Assembly: GCF_001945395.1 (NCBI RefSeq)
Contig: NZ_MSXV01000056.1
Coordinates: 1,669-65,668, forward strand
Reading direction: 5' to 3'
Length of the DNA stretch: 64,000 nt
Source: Pseudomonas sp. PA15(2017)
GTDB lineage: Bacteria; Pseudomonadota; Gammaproteobacteria; Pseudomonadales; Pseudomonadaceae
The notes beneath the pieces are model-generated. The model was not told the DNA's origin and ran no database searches. It was given only the letters and a program-made list of their open reading frames with translations. Shown here in pieces: positions 52,738 to 61,807 of the stretch (positions are counted from its first letter, which is position 1; each line of letters starts with the position of its first letter). The translations under genes and the position numbers were made by a program.

Positions 52738-53735
52738 GGATCGGAATCGTCAACGACATGCCGCTGGCAGTCGAGGCCATGCGCCGTGCGCTCGCCCAGG
52801 AACCGGCCCATCGCATCGTCTGGGTGGCGGGCAACGGCGCCGAAGGCGTGGCCTGCTGCCAGGCCGATCTGCCCGATCTGGTATTGATGGACCTGCTGAT
52901 GCCGGTCATGGACGGTGTCGAGGCGACGCGGCGGATCATGGCGCAGACGCCCTGCGCGGTGCTGATCGTTTCGGTGGATATCGAGCAGTACGTCAATCGT
53001 GTGTTCGAAGCCATGGGCCATGGCGCCCTGGATGCGGTCAACACGCCGTCATTGACCGGCCAGGGCAGCGACGCAGCGGTGCTGCTGCGCAAGATCCACA
53101 ATATCGGCTGGCTGATCGGCCAGAGCAGCAGTCGCAAGGCCAGTGTCGCAGCCACGGCACCGGCGAGCTCTACGGCGCGCCGCTTGGTGGCGATTGGCGC
53201 TTCGGCGGGAGGCCCGGCCGCGCTCGCCTCGCTGCTCAAGCAACTCCCCGATGATTTCAACGCCGCCGTGATGCTGGTGCAGCATGTCGACGAGGTGTTC
53301 GCCGCCGGCATGGCCGACTGGCTGGCCGGCGAATCGGCCCTGCCAGTGCGCCTGGCCCGCGACGGCGAGCAGCCGCAGCCGGGCCTGGTGCTGCTGGCCG
53401 GCACCAATAACCATATGCGTCTGCAGCGCAACGGCACCCTGACCTATACCGAGGAGCCGCGCAGCCACGCCTACCGGCCTTCCATCGACGTGTTCTTCGA
53501 CAGCGTGGTCGAGCACTGGAGTGGCGAGGCCATCGGTGTCTTGCTTACCGGCATGGGCCGCGATGGCGCCCAGGGCTTGAAGAACATGCGCAGCCGCGGT
53601 TACGTCACCATCGCCCAGAACCAGGCCAGCTGTGCGGTGTATGGCATGCCCAAGGCCGCCGCCGAAATACAGGCGGCCAAGGAAATACTCGCGCTGGAGC
53701 GCATCGCACCGCGTATCGTCGAACTGTTTGGCTGA
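52734..53735 (+). CDS. wspF: WspF CheB-type methylesterase
   Basis: The protein has 333 residues, with a receiver (LVLMDLLMPVMDG, aspartate near 52-55), a linker, and a methylesterase with the catalytic triad in GASAGGPAALA (Ser), LVQHVDEVF (His) and GMGRDGAQG (Asp). It demethylates WspA and resets the system; loss of wspF locks the pathway on and gives wrinkly colonies in Pseudomonas. The gene is intact here, so the pathway should be switchable. Confidence 0.95.
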   Translation: MRIGIVNDMPLAVEAMRRALAQEPAHRIVWVAGNGAEGVACCQADLPDLVLMDLLMPVMDGVEATRRIMAQTPCAVLIVSVDIEQYVNRVFEAMGHGALDAVNTPSLTGQGSDAAVLLRKIHNIGWLIGQSSSRKASVAATAPASSTARRLVAIGASAGGPAALASLLKQLPDDFNAAVMLVQHVDEVFAAGMADWLAGESALPVRLARDGEQPQPGLVLLAGTNNHMRLQRNGTLTYTEEPRSHAYRPSIDVFFDSVVEHWSGEAIGVLLTGMGRDGAQGLKNMRSRGYVTIAQNQASCAVYGMPKAAAEIQAAKEILALERIAPRIVELFG

Positions 53736-53787
53736 TAGACTGACTGATACCCACGCAGACCCGCCTTCAATCGGTCCGGAGACCTAC

Positions 53788-54819
53788 ATGCAAGCCCCAT
53801 CCCATTCCATGGAAGAATTCGGCTCACGCAAGGATGGCGCGGTCATGGTGCTGCTGGTCGATGACCAGGCGATGATCGGCGAAGCGGTGCGGCGCGAACT
53901 GCTGGGCGAAGAGGGTATCGACTTCCATTATTGCTCCGACCCGACCCAGGCCATCGCGGTGGCCGAGCAACTGCGGCCAACGGTGATTCTGCAGGATCTG
54001 GTGATGCCCGGTGTCGATGGCATTACCCTGCTCGGTGAGTACCGCGCACGGCCGGCGCTGCGCGACGTACCGATCATCGTATTGTCCACCAAGGACGACG
54101 CCACGGTGAAGAGCTCGGCATTCGCCGCCGGTGCCAACGATTACCTGGTCAAATTGCCCGACACCATCGAACTGGTGGCGCGCATTCGCTATCACTCGCG
54201 TTCCTACATGGCCCTGCAGCAGCGCGACGAAGCCTACCGCGCCCTTCGCGAGAGCCAGCAGCAACTGCTGGAAACCAACCTGGTGCTGCAGCGGCTGATG
54301 AACTCCGATGGCCTGACCGGACTGTCCAACCGTCGCCATTTCGACGAGTACCTGGAAATGGAATGGCGCCGTGCGACCCGCGAGCAGACGGCGTTGTCGC
54401 TGCTGATGATCGACGTCGATTTCTTTAAGAGTTTCAATGATCGTTTCGGTCATGTCGCCGGTGACGATGCCCTGCGCCGCGTGGCCGCCGCACTGCGCAG
54501 CAGCTGCAGCCGCTCCACCGACCTGGCCGCGCGTTATGGCGGCGAAGAATTCGCCATGGTGCTGCCCAGTACCTCGGCCGGTGGCGCACGCTTGCTGGCG
54601 GAAAAAGTACGCCGTGCGGTGACCGACCTCGGTATTCCCCATGACAAACCCGAGCCGGGCTCGGTGCTGACCGCCAGCATCGGCGTCGCCACCCTGGTGC
54701 CGCGTGTCGGCCAGACCTCCCTGCAACTGGTCAACATCGCTGACCAGGGCCTGTACATGGCCAAGCAGGCCGGTCGCGATCAGGTCGGCATGGTCAACGA
54801 CACCAGCGCGCTGTCCTGA
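53788..54819 (+). CDS. wspR: WspR diguanylate cyclase response regulator
   Basis: The 343-residue output of the pathway, which makes cyclic di-GMP when phosphorylated. The receiver has aspartate 70 in VILQDLVMPG, a coiled linker (ALRESQQQLLETNLVLQRLM) follows, and the GGDEF domain has the active motif RYGGEEF (about 249-255). An RxxD (RSTD) inhibitory site lies just before it. GGAG at 53778-53781 supports ATG 53788. The stop is 4 bp from the convergent stop of a second cyclase gene. Confidence 0.96.
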   Translation: MQAPSHSMEEFGSRKDGAVMVLLVDDQAMIGEAVRRELLGEEGIDFHYCSDPTQAIAVAEQLRPTVILQDLVMPGVDGITLLGEYRARPALRDVPIIVLSTKDDATVKSSAFAAGANDYLVKLPDTIELVARIRYHSRSYMALQQRDEAYRALRESQQQLLETNLVLQRLMNSDGLTGLSNRRHFDEYLEMEWRRATREQTALSLLMIDVDFFKSFNDRFGHVAGDDALRRVAAALRSSCSRSTDLAARYGGEEFAMVLPSTSAGGARLLAEKVRRAVTDLGIPHDKPEPGSVLTASIGVATLVPRVGQTSLQLVNIADQGLYMAKQAGRDQVGMVNDTSALS

Positions 54820-54823
54820 ATCA

Positions 54824-56476
54824 TTACGGATCGTCGCCCGGCGCCGGGGCTTCGCCCTGTAGCGTGACCCGGCCGCGACCGGTCTGCTTGGTACGATAAA
54901 GGGCCTGATCGGCCAGCTCCACCACCTGCTCCAGGCTGTTGTCGTCCTGCGGCCACAGCGCCCCACCGATGCTGCAGCCAATCTGCAATTGCTGGCTTTC
55001 CCAGTGAATCGGCGCGGCCAGTGCCTGGATCGTTCGTTCGGCGACCTGCCGGGCCTGATTGGCGGCATCATCGGCGGCGACTTGCAGGATCATCAGAAAT
55101 TCGTCACCACCCAGGCGCACCACCAGATCGCCGCCGCGCAGGCAGCCGCGCATGCGTGAAGCGGCCTCACGCAGCACCTGGTCGCCCGCGGCGTGGCCAT
55201 AGCGGTCGTTGACCGGCTTGAAGCCGTCGAGGTCCAGATAAAGCACCGCCAGGCCGTCTTGCGAACCCTGATTACGCTGTTGTGCCCGGGGCAGAAATCT
55301 GGCCAGTGCAGCCCGGTTCGGCAGGCCGGTCAGCGGGTCGTGGTGCGCGCGGTTTTCCAGGGCGTCGAGTTCGGCGTGCTGGTGGGTGAGGCTTTCCACC
55401 AGATGGCGGATCGAGTGGCTGAGGCGGGCGATCTCCCGGGGGCTGCCGATTTCCGGGATCACGGTGATCTCGCCATTGGCCAGGCGATCCGCCGCACGAG
55501 CGATGGTGCGCAGCGGGCGGGTCACGTAGCTGGCCAGCAGCCAGCCGCAGGCGGCGAACAACACGGCCAGCACCACGCCCCAGCCGAGGATGGTGAGGTG
55601 CATGGCCTGCACCGGCGCATCGGCCAGTTGCAGATCCTGGCGTGCCACCACCATCCAGCCCAGGCCCGGGTAGTCGAGGTAACCCTGACTCGCCGTCAGT
55701 CCGGTGAGGTAGTCCTTGCCATCGGGCCATTGCTGCACGGCCCACTCGCTCTGTCGGCCGGCCAGCTCGTTCATCATCGGCAGATGCAGGCGCTGGCCGA
55801 CCATCGCGCGCGGGCCGAGCAGGATGGTGCGGTCGCGGCCGACCACGAAGAATTCGATTTGGCGGCTTTCCTCGATGGGCTTGAGGATCGCCTCACGCAC
55901 CTCGTCGGCCCATGACCACGACAGGTGCGAAGCGAGCACGCCGACCAGGTGGCCGGCGTCGTCGCGCACCGGCAGGCTGATGTCGACGAACTTCATCGCC
56001 TCGCCGGTGGGATTGGGCAGCAGCTTGGCCAGCAGTACCGCCTCGTGCACGTCGCCGATGAACAGGCCCTTGCTGCCCTCCAGAAACACCGGACGCTGGG
56101 CGATGCTGGCGCCTTCGAGAATACCGTTGCTGGAGGCCAGCACCTGGCCCTGGGCGTCGGTGAAGCCGATCCAGGCGATGGTCGGGAACTTGCCCTGCAG
56201 CTCGTCGAGCAGCCGGCGCACTTCGCGGCCGTCGGCCGGTTGGCGCAGGGCGTCGAGGCTGCCGATCACCTGCAGCATGCTGGCGCGGCTCTGCATATCG
56301 CGATCCAGACGGTCGACCATGGTGTAGGACGATTCGGCCAGGTCCCGGCCGATTTCCTCGCGGATACGCTGGCTCGAATCGTGGCTGCTCAGGCTGCCGA
56401 GCAACAGGCTGAGCAGGCAGACCAGCACCACGATGAGCAGGGCATAGTGGCTACGCAGGCTTTGGGTGCGGAGCAT
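54824..56476 (-). CDS. Membrane diguanylate cyclase with Cache sensor, HAMP and GGDEF
   Basis: The protein has about 550 residues. TM1 is at about 12-31, and a periplasmic Cache-type domain (about 35-300) contains GWMVVARQDLQLADAP near its end. TM2 is at about 305-328, a HAMP region follows (RPLRTIARAADRLANGEITV), then GGDEF with RLGGDEF intact and an RGGD inhibitory site before it. It should make cyclic di-GMP in response to an extracytoplasmic signal. I start it at 56476 (MLRTQSLRSHYALLIVVL). It sits tail to tail with wspR. Confidence 0.9.
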   Translation of the reverse strand: MLRTQSLRSHYALLIVVLVCLLSLLLGSLSSHDSSQRIREEIGRDLAESSYTMVDRLDRDMQSRASMLQVIGSLDALRQPADGREVRRLLDELQGKFPTIAWIGFTDAQGQVLASSNGILEGASIAQRPVFLEGSKGLFIGDVHEAVLLAKLLPNPTGEAMKFVDISLPVRDDAGHLVGVLASHLSWSWADEVREAILKPIEESRQIEFFVVGRDRTILLGPRAMVGQRLHLPMMNELAGRQSEWAVQQWPDGKDYLTGLTASQGYLDYPGLGWMVVARQDLQLADAPVQAMHLTILGWGVVLAVLFAACGWLLASYVTRPLRTIARAADRLANGEITVIPEIGSPREIARLSHSIRHLVESLTHQHAELDALENRAHHDPLTGLPNRAALARFLPRAQQRNQGSQDGLAVLYLDLDGFKPVNDRYGHAAGDQVLREAASRMRGCLRGGDLVVRLGGDEFLMILQVAADDAANQARQVAERTIQALAAPIHWESQQLQIGCSIGGALWPQDDNSLEQVVELADQALYRTKQTGRGRVTLQGEAPAPGDDP

Positions 56477-56602
56477 GGTGATTGAGGATCCTTGGCGCGA
56501 TGGCGGGCGGCTCATTCGAGTATAGAGGGGCCATTGGTCCGCCGGTGGCCGATCGCCGCACTGGTCTGCTCCCGTTTGCACGCACGGCACTATGGGTGGG
56601 GG

Positions 56603-56745
56603 CGCCCAGGTTGCGCGGTAAATGACCTCATCCGTCGTTGCAGGACTTGGCAGACGGCTGATCCATTCCCGGCGTCCCGCGCCTGATCACAGGCCATTTC
56701 CTGCAGCAACGCGGCTCGCGTCGGAGCGGGAGCACACCCTAACAT
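56603..56745. repeat. Half copy of the MITE-like element family
   Basis: GGTTGCGCGGTAAATGACCT, CGTCGTTGCAGGACTTGGCA and CAACGCGGCTCGCGTCGGAG parallel the right half of the 2556-2824 element in the same order and spacing, ending ACCCTAA. The left half and the TGAAACGTC tip are missing. It lies 72 bp upstream of prfB. Confidence 0.6.
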
Positions 56746-56816
56746 GCTGCCAGAATAGCCCGAGTCAGGTATACTCAGCGGCTTTTCCCAAGTTTTATCT
56801 GCGAGTGCCGCCAGCC

Positions 56817-57912
56817 ATGGAAATCAACCCGATCCTGAACAGCATCAAGGACCTGTCCGAGCGCACCCAGACTATTCGGGGGTATCTTTGACTACGATCA
56901 CAAGCATGATCGTCTCGTCGAAGTAAACCGCGAACTCGAAGACCCGAACGTCTGGAACAAACCCGAATATGCCCAGAGCCTGGGCCGTGAACGTGCCACC
57001 CTGGCGCAGATCGTCGAAACCATCGACGACCTGACCGGTAGCCTGGCCGATTCGCGCGACCTGCTGGACATGGCCGTCGAAGAGAACGACCAGGGCGCCG
57101 TCGACGACGTGGCCGCGGAAATCGAGCGCCTGCGCGAGATCCTCGAGAAGCTCGAGTTCCGCCGCATGTTCAGCCACGAGATGGACCCCAACAACTGCTA
57201 CCTGGATATCCAGGCCGGCTCCGGCGGTACCGAGGCACAGGACTGGGCCAACATCCTGCTGCGCATGTACCTGCGTTGGGCCGACAAGCGCGGCTTCAAT
57301 GCCGAGATCGTCGAGCTGTCCGAGGGTGAGGTCGCCGGTATCAAGGGCGCCACCGTGCACATCAAGGGTGAGTACGCCTTCGGCTGGTTGCGCACCGAAA
57401 TCGGCGTGCACCGCCTGGTGCGCAAGAGCCCGTTCGACTCTGGCGCTCGCCGCCACACCTCGTTCTCGGCGGTGTTCGTGTCGCCCGAGATCGACGACAA
57501 GGTGGAGATCGAAATCAACCCGGCCGACCTGCGCGTCGACACCTACCGCTCCTCCGGCGCCGGTGGTCAGCACGTCAACACCACCGACTCGGCGGTGCGT
57601 ATCACCCACGTGCCGACCAACACCGTGGTGGCCTGCCAGAACGAACGTTCCCAGCACGCCAACAAGGACACCGCCATGAAGATGCTGCGGGCCAAGTTGT
57701 ACGAGCTGGAAATGCAGAAACGCAACGCCGCTTCCCAGGCGCTGGAAGACAGCAAGTCGGATATCGGCTGGGGCCACCAGATCCGCTCCTACGTGCTCGA
57801 CGACTCGCGCATCAAGGATCTGCGTACCGGTGTCGAACGTAGCGATTGCCAGAAAGTGCTCGACGGCGACCTTGACGGTTACCTCGAAGCCAGCCTCAAA
57901 CAGGGCCTTTGA
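56817..57912 (+). CDS. prfB: Peptide chain release factor 2 (programmed +1 frameshift)
   Basis: RF2 ends translation at UGA and UAA. ATG 56817 encodes 24 residues (MEINPILNSIKDLSERTQTI, then RGYL), followed by an in-frame TGA at 56889-56891. Slipping +1 on CTT-TGAC, as in nearly all prfB genes, continues to 57912 for 364 residues in all. The SPF stop-recognition tripeptide (KSPFDSGARR) and the catalytic GGQ (GAGGQHVNTTDS) are intact. High RF2 lets TGA terminate and lowers synthesis, giving autoregulation. Confidence 0.97.
56876..56892 (+). promoter_or_regulatory. prfB recoding site
   Basis: The sequence TCGGGGGTATCTTTGAC has a Shine-Dalgarno-like GGGGG three bases before the slippery CTTTGA, the arrangement that promotes +1 slippage in RF2 genes. 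Confidence 0.93.
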
Positions 57913-57929
57913 TCCCGCACCCCCATGTG

Positions 57930-57959
57930 GGGCGCCGCTGCCGCTGAGCGGCGGCGCCC
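57930..57959 (+). other. Strong GC hairpin between prfB and lysS
   Basis: A perfect 9-bp stem GGGCGCCGC/GCGGCGCCC with an inner CCGCT-G-AGCGG hairpin starts 17 bp after the prfB stop. No T-run follows. It could slow or attenuate transcription into lysS or protect the upstream message; there is no direct evidence for either. Confidence 0.45.
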
Positions 57960-58008
57960 TGCGGATTCCCCATCGATTAGTGATTAGACGCCAGGCAGAT
58001 AGACCACC

Positions 58009-59511
58009 ATGAGCGACCAACAGCCCGACCAGCACGAACTGCAACAGGAAGAAAACAAGCTGATTGCCCAGCGCAAGGAAAAGCTTGCTGCCATCCGTGA
58101 GCAGGGCAGTGCCTTCCCGAACGACTTTCGCCGCGAAAACCTCTGCGCCGACCTGCAGAAACAGTACGTGGACAAGACCAAGGAAGAGCTGGAAGAGGCG
58201 GCCATTGCGGTCAAGGTCGCCGGGCGCATCATGCTCAACCGTGGCGCGTTCATGGTCATCCAGGACATGACCGGGCGCATCCAGGTCTACGTCAACCGCA
58301 AGACCCTGGCCGAAGAGACCCTGGCTCAGGTCAAGACCTGGGACATGGGCGACATCATTGCAGCCGTTGGCACCCTGGCCCGCAGCGGCAAGGGCGACCT
58401 GTACGTCGAGATGACCCATGTGCGCCTGCTGACCAAATCGCTGCGCCCGCTGCCGGACAAGCACCACGGCCTGACCGACACCGAGCAGCGTTACCGCCAG
58501 CGTTACGTCGACCTGATCGTCAACGAAGAGGTGCGCGACACCTTCCGCGTGCGCTCCCAGGTCATCGCACACATCCGCCGTTTCCTCGCCGAGCGCGACT
58601 TCCTGGAAGTGGAAACGCCGATGCTGCAGACCATTCCCGGTGGCGCCGCGGCCAAGCCGTTCGAAACCCATCACAACGCCCTGGACATGGCCATGTTCCT
58701 GCGCATCGCGCCGGAGCTGTACCTCAAGCGCCTGGTGGTTGGTGGCTTCGAAAAAGTCTTCGAGATCAACCGCAACTTCCGCAACGAAGGTGTTTCGACC
58801 CGGCACAACCCCGAGTTCACCATGCTCGAGTTCTACCAGGCCTACGCCGACTACGAAGACAACATGGACCTGACCGAGGAGCTGTTCCGCGAGCTGGCCC
58901 AGACCATCCTCGGCAGCACCGACGTGCCGTACGGCGACAAGGTTTTCCACTTCGGCGAGCCATTCGTGCGCCTGTCGGTGTTCGACTCGATCCTCAAGTA
59001 CAACCCCGAAATCACTGCCGCTGACCTGCAGGATCTCGACAAGGCCCGCGCCATCGCCAAGAAGGCCGGCGCCAAGGTGCTCGGCTTCGAAGGCCTGGGC
59101 AAGCTGCAGGTGATGATTTTCGAGGAGCTGGTCGAGCACAAGCTGGAACAGCCGCACTTCATCACCCGTTACCCGTTCGAAGTCTCGCCGCTGGCCCGTC
59201 GCAGCGACGACGATCCGAGCGTTACCGACCGCTTCGAGCTGTTCATCGGTGGCCGCGAGATCGCCAACGCCTACTCCGAGCTCAATGATGCCGAAGACCA
59301 GGCCGCGCGCTTCCTGCAGCAGGTGGCCGACAAGGACGCCGGTGACGACGAAGCCATGCATTTCGACGCCGACTTCGTACGGGCCCTCGAATACGGCATG
59401 CCGCCGACCGCGGGCGAGGGCATCGGCATCGACCGCTTGGTGATGCTGCTGACCAATTCGCCGTCGATTCGCGACGTGATTCTATTCCCGCATATGCGCC
59501 CAGAACTCTAA
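58009..59511 (+). CDS. lysS: Lysyl-tRNA synthetase, class II
   Basis: A 500-residue enzyme that charges tRNA-Lys. The N-terminal OB-fold anticodon domain covers about 60-170 (VKVAGRIMLNRGAFMVIQDM), then class II motifs: motif 2 FEINRNFRNEGVSTRHNPEF and motif 3 GEGIGIDRLVMLLTNSPSIR. It follows prfB as in most proteobacteria, with 96 bp between. A REP-hairpin element begins at the base after its stop. Confidence 0.97.
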   Translation: MSDQQPDQHELQQEENKLIAQRKEKLAAIREQGSAFPNDFRRENLCADLQKQYVDKTKEELEEAAIAVKVAGRIMLNRGAFMVIQDMTGRIQVYVNRKTLAEETLAQVKTWDMGDIIAAVGTLARSGKGDLYVEMTHVRLLTKSLRPLPDKHHGLTDTEQRYRQRYVDLIVNEEVRDTFRVRSQVIAHIRRFLAERDFLEVETPMLQTIPGGAAAKPFETHHNALDMAMFLRIAPELYLKRLVVGGFEKVFEINRNFRNEGVSTRHNPEFTMLEFYQAYADYEDNMDLTEELFRELAQTILGSTDVPYGDKVFHFGEPFVRLSVFDSILKYNPEITAADLQDLDKARAIAKKAGAKVLGFEGLGKLQVMIFEELVEHKLEQPHFITRYPFEVSPLARRSDDDPSVTDRFELFIGGREIANAYSELNDAEDQAARFLQQVADKDAGDDEAMHFDADFVRALEYGMPPTAGEGIGIDRLVMLLTNSPSIRDVILFPHMRPEL

Positions 59512-59712
59512 GAACCTGTTCGTAATCTAAGCTCAGGTTCGTCGACTTTGGCGGCTAAGTGGCGGGAGCGGTCGGCAGATCGCTCCTTGTGGGAACGGGC
59601 CATGCCCGTGATTTCGCGGGCATGGCCCGCTCCCACAAGTACTGCATCAACGGCTGCTTCTGCCTTGTAGTTGCCTCTTCATGCGCATACAAGACTTTGA
59701 ACAAGTTCTAAG
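59512..59712. repeat. REP-hairpin element, copy F
   Basis: Arm type 2 is on the left (GAACCTGTTCGTAATCTAAG, GCGGCTAAGTGGCGGGAGCG), the hairpin is GTGGGAACGGGCCATGCCCG with its complement, and arm type 1 is on the right (CTTCTGCCTTGTAGTTGCCT, then CATGCGCATACAAGAC). It fills most of the gap between lysS and the next gene. The remaining 137 bp show no gene. Confidence 0.9.
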
Positions 59713-59849
59713 GGTCGAACGAGACACCTCCGGGCGGCTTTTTATTGCCCGTGATTCAGCGCCTATCCTGTAGGTGAAGGTCCCGCTTGACGCGCCGCGC
59801 CAGGGAGTCGGACTATCAGCCCGGCCACGACTGTCTCAAGGAGAGCATT

Positions 59850-60398
59850 TTGAAAGCCTGGCGTGCATGGGTGGTGCTGTCGTTTCTGCTACTGAGTGGC
59901 TGCCTGGTGACTTTCAAGGAGCCGATCCCGGCCAACGAGGCAGCGCCGATTCCGCTGCTCGGCGTATGGTCGCGCGTGGACGAGTGGGGCGAGTTGCGCT
60001 ACCTGGACATTACCCGCTCAGGCTCCAACCTGTACAAGGCCGACACCTACGTCGACAACCCGGACAACATGCCCAGCGTGCAGAGCTACAGCTTCACCGT
60101 CGCCCACCATGGGCGGCGTTGGTACCTGTCTGCCGGAGTGCCCAAGCGCCTGGGCGCGAACTTCGCCATCGGCGGCTTCGAGCTGACCCAGGCGGGCGAG
60201 CTGGTGCTCTTCAACCTCGATGTCGAGCGCATCCGCGAGGCCATCGCCAGTGGCGAGATCAACGGCAGCGATGTGAACATGCCCCAGGGAGGCGTGCTGG
60301 TGACCAGCAAACTGGATAAGGTGTTTGCCTACCTCAACGACCCTGCCAATTCCGACCTGTTCGTCGAAGTGGCGCGCTACCAGCGCAGCGCGCCCTGA
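59850..60398 (+). CDS. Predicted lipoprotein of unknown function
   Basis: A 182-residue protein. TTG 59850 is chosen because AAGGAG at 59838-59843 lies 6 bases before it and the product then begins with a lipoprotein signal, MKAWRAWVVLSFLLLSGC (lipobox cysteine 18). The mature part is beta-rich (LLGVWSRVDEWGELRYLDIT; AIGGFELTQAGELVLFNLD), resembling small hypothetical lipoproteins. It is 27 bp upstream of the QEGLA-motif gene and probably shares its transcript. Confidence 0.75.
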   Translation: MKAWRAWVVLSFLLLSGCLVTFKEPIPANEAAPIPLLGVWSRVDEWGELRYLDITRSGSNLYKADTYVDNPDNMPSVQSYSFTVAHHGRRWYLSAGVPKRLGANFAIGGFELTQAGELVLFNLDVERIREAIASGEINGSDVNMPQGGVLVTSKLDKVFAYLNDPANSDLFVEVARYQRSAP

Positions 60399-60425
60399 AC
60401 CGTCAGCCAAGCAAAGAGGATTGCC

Positions 60426-61721
60426 ATGAACAGCCACACAGGACTCGACGGCTACCAACTGGTGGTGCGCGCGCTGTCCGATCGTATCGTCGAGGCGCAA
60501 ACGCCGATCCGCGTGCTCGATGCGGTGAAATGGGACGACTCCATCCGCCAGGCGTTTCTCAAGCACAAGGGTCGCGAGCTGCCGGCCATCGACCGCAGTT
60601 ACTACGAAAGCCGCCCGCTGGCGTTCGACCCGGCCGCCAAGAAGCTGGAGTTCCAGAACATCGAGCGCGACATCACCCGCCAGCTCGGCCAGTTCAACCC
60701 GGTGGGGCAGATCATGCGCCGCATGTGCCGCGAGTACCGCATGGTGATTCGTATGCTGGAGGCGCGCGGTACCGCGGATTTCGGGTTGATTTCCCAGGAG
60801 CTGTATGGCGCGGCGTCCGACGCCTTCCATGCTGGTGACCCGACCCTGGCAGATCTGGGCCTGATGGTCTCCGACTACCTGAACAACATCGACAGCCGCG
60901 GCGACCTCAAGGACGAGCCTAAGACTCTGGGCGCCAAGGAAGCCGTGGCTCTGCTGCAGAGCCGCCTGAACCTGGTGTTCGGCGAGAGCGAGAACACCAT
61001 TCGCGTGTTCGAGTCCGACGGCATTCTCGCCGACGCGGCGGCGGGTGCCGATTACATCAAGATCCGCACCGACGCCATGTTCAACGAGCGTGACGTCAAG
61101 GCGCTGGAGGTGCACGAAGGCCTGGTGCATGTGGCGACCACGCTCAACGGCCAGAACCAGCCGATCTGCACCTTTCTGGCCAAGGGGCCGCCTTCGTCGA
61201 CGGTTACCCAGGAAGGCCTGGCGATTCTCATGGAGGTGATCGCCTTCGCGTCCTACCCCAGCCGCCTGCGCAAGCTGACCAACCGCACCCGCGCCATCCA
61301 CATGGCCGAGCAGGGCGCGGATTTTCTGCAAGTCTGCGATTTCTACCGCGAGCAGGGCTTCAGCCTGGAAGACAGCTACAGCAATGCCAGTCGCGCCTTT
61401 CGAGGCTCGGCGCCGAATGGCTTGCCCTTTACCAAGGACCTTTCGTACCTGAAGGGTTTCATCATGATCTACAACTACATCCAGCTCGCGGTGCGCAAAG
61501 GCAAGCTGGAACAGATCCCTTTATTGTTCTGTGGCAAGACCACGCTCGAAGATATGCGTACCCTACGCCAGCTGGTCGATGAAGGCTTGGTGAGCCCACC
61601 CAAGTACCTGCCGCAGCAGTTTCGCGACCTCAATTCGCTGTCGGCCTGGATGTGCTTCTCCAACTTCCTCAACCACCTGAGCCTGGATCGGATCGAAGCC
61701 GACTACGCCAACATCCTTTGA
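60426..61721 (+). CDS. QEGLA-motif protein (DUF1704 / tyrosine-MATCAP-like putative metallopeptidase)
   Basis: A 431-residue member of the family annotated as flavohemoglobin expression-modulating QEGLA motif protein. HEGLVHVATT (about residue 226) and VTQEGLAILMEV (about residue 260) form the expected zinc-site pattern HExxxH plus a downstream Glu, which relates the family to tubulin-type tyrosine carboxypeptidases. The bacterial substrate is unknown. Gene length is normal for the family. Confidence 0.85.
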   Translation: MNSHTGLDGYQLVVRALSDRIVEAQTPIRVLDAVKWDDSIRQAFLKHKGRELPAIDRSYYESRPLAFDPAAKKLEFQNIERDITRQLGQFNPVGQIMRRMCREYRMVIRMLEARGTADFGLISQELYGAASDAFHAGDPTLADLGLMVSDYLNNIDSRGDLKDEPKTLGAKEAVALLQSRLNLVFGESENTIRVFESDGILADAAAGADYIKIRTDAMFNERDVKALEVHEGLVHVATTLNGQNQPICTFLAKGPPSSTVTQEGLAILMEVIAFASYPSRLRKLTNRTRAIHMAEQGADFLQVCDFYREQGFSLEDSYSNASRAFRGSAPNGLPFTKDLSYLKGFIMIYNYIQLAVRKGKLEQIPLLFCGKTTLEDMRTLRQLVDEGLVSPPKYLPQQFRDLNSLSAWMCFSNFLNHLSLDRIEADYANIL

Positions 61722-61807
61722 GCTGCAGCTCGGGTTGGGCGCGGCGCGACCGGTCTGCACTTTCCCTGAGCCGCCGCACGCCGGCAGCTCGTACCCGAGA
61801 TGCCGGC

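Noticed and set aside
56872..59361. An 829-codon open frame on the minus strand opposite prfB and lysS
   Set aside because: It mirrors two secure essential genes, has a low-complexity Gly/Val/Leu/His composition and no family character; such frames are common opposite GC-rich genes.
12599..59712. A CRISPR array or attenuator set made of the repeated hairpins
   Set aside because: The copies are dispersed single units, not clustered with regular spacers, and no cas genes are present.
59713..59849. A terminator at ACACCTCCGGGCGGCTTTTT
   Set aside because: The bases before the short T-run do not form a convincing stem.
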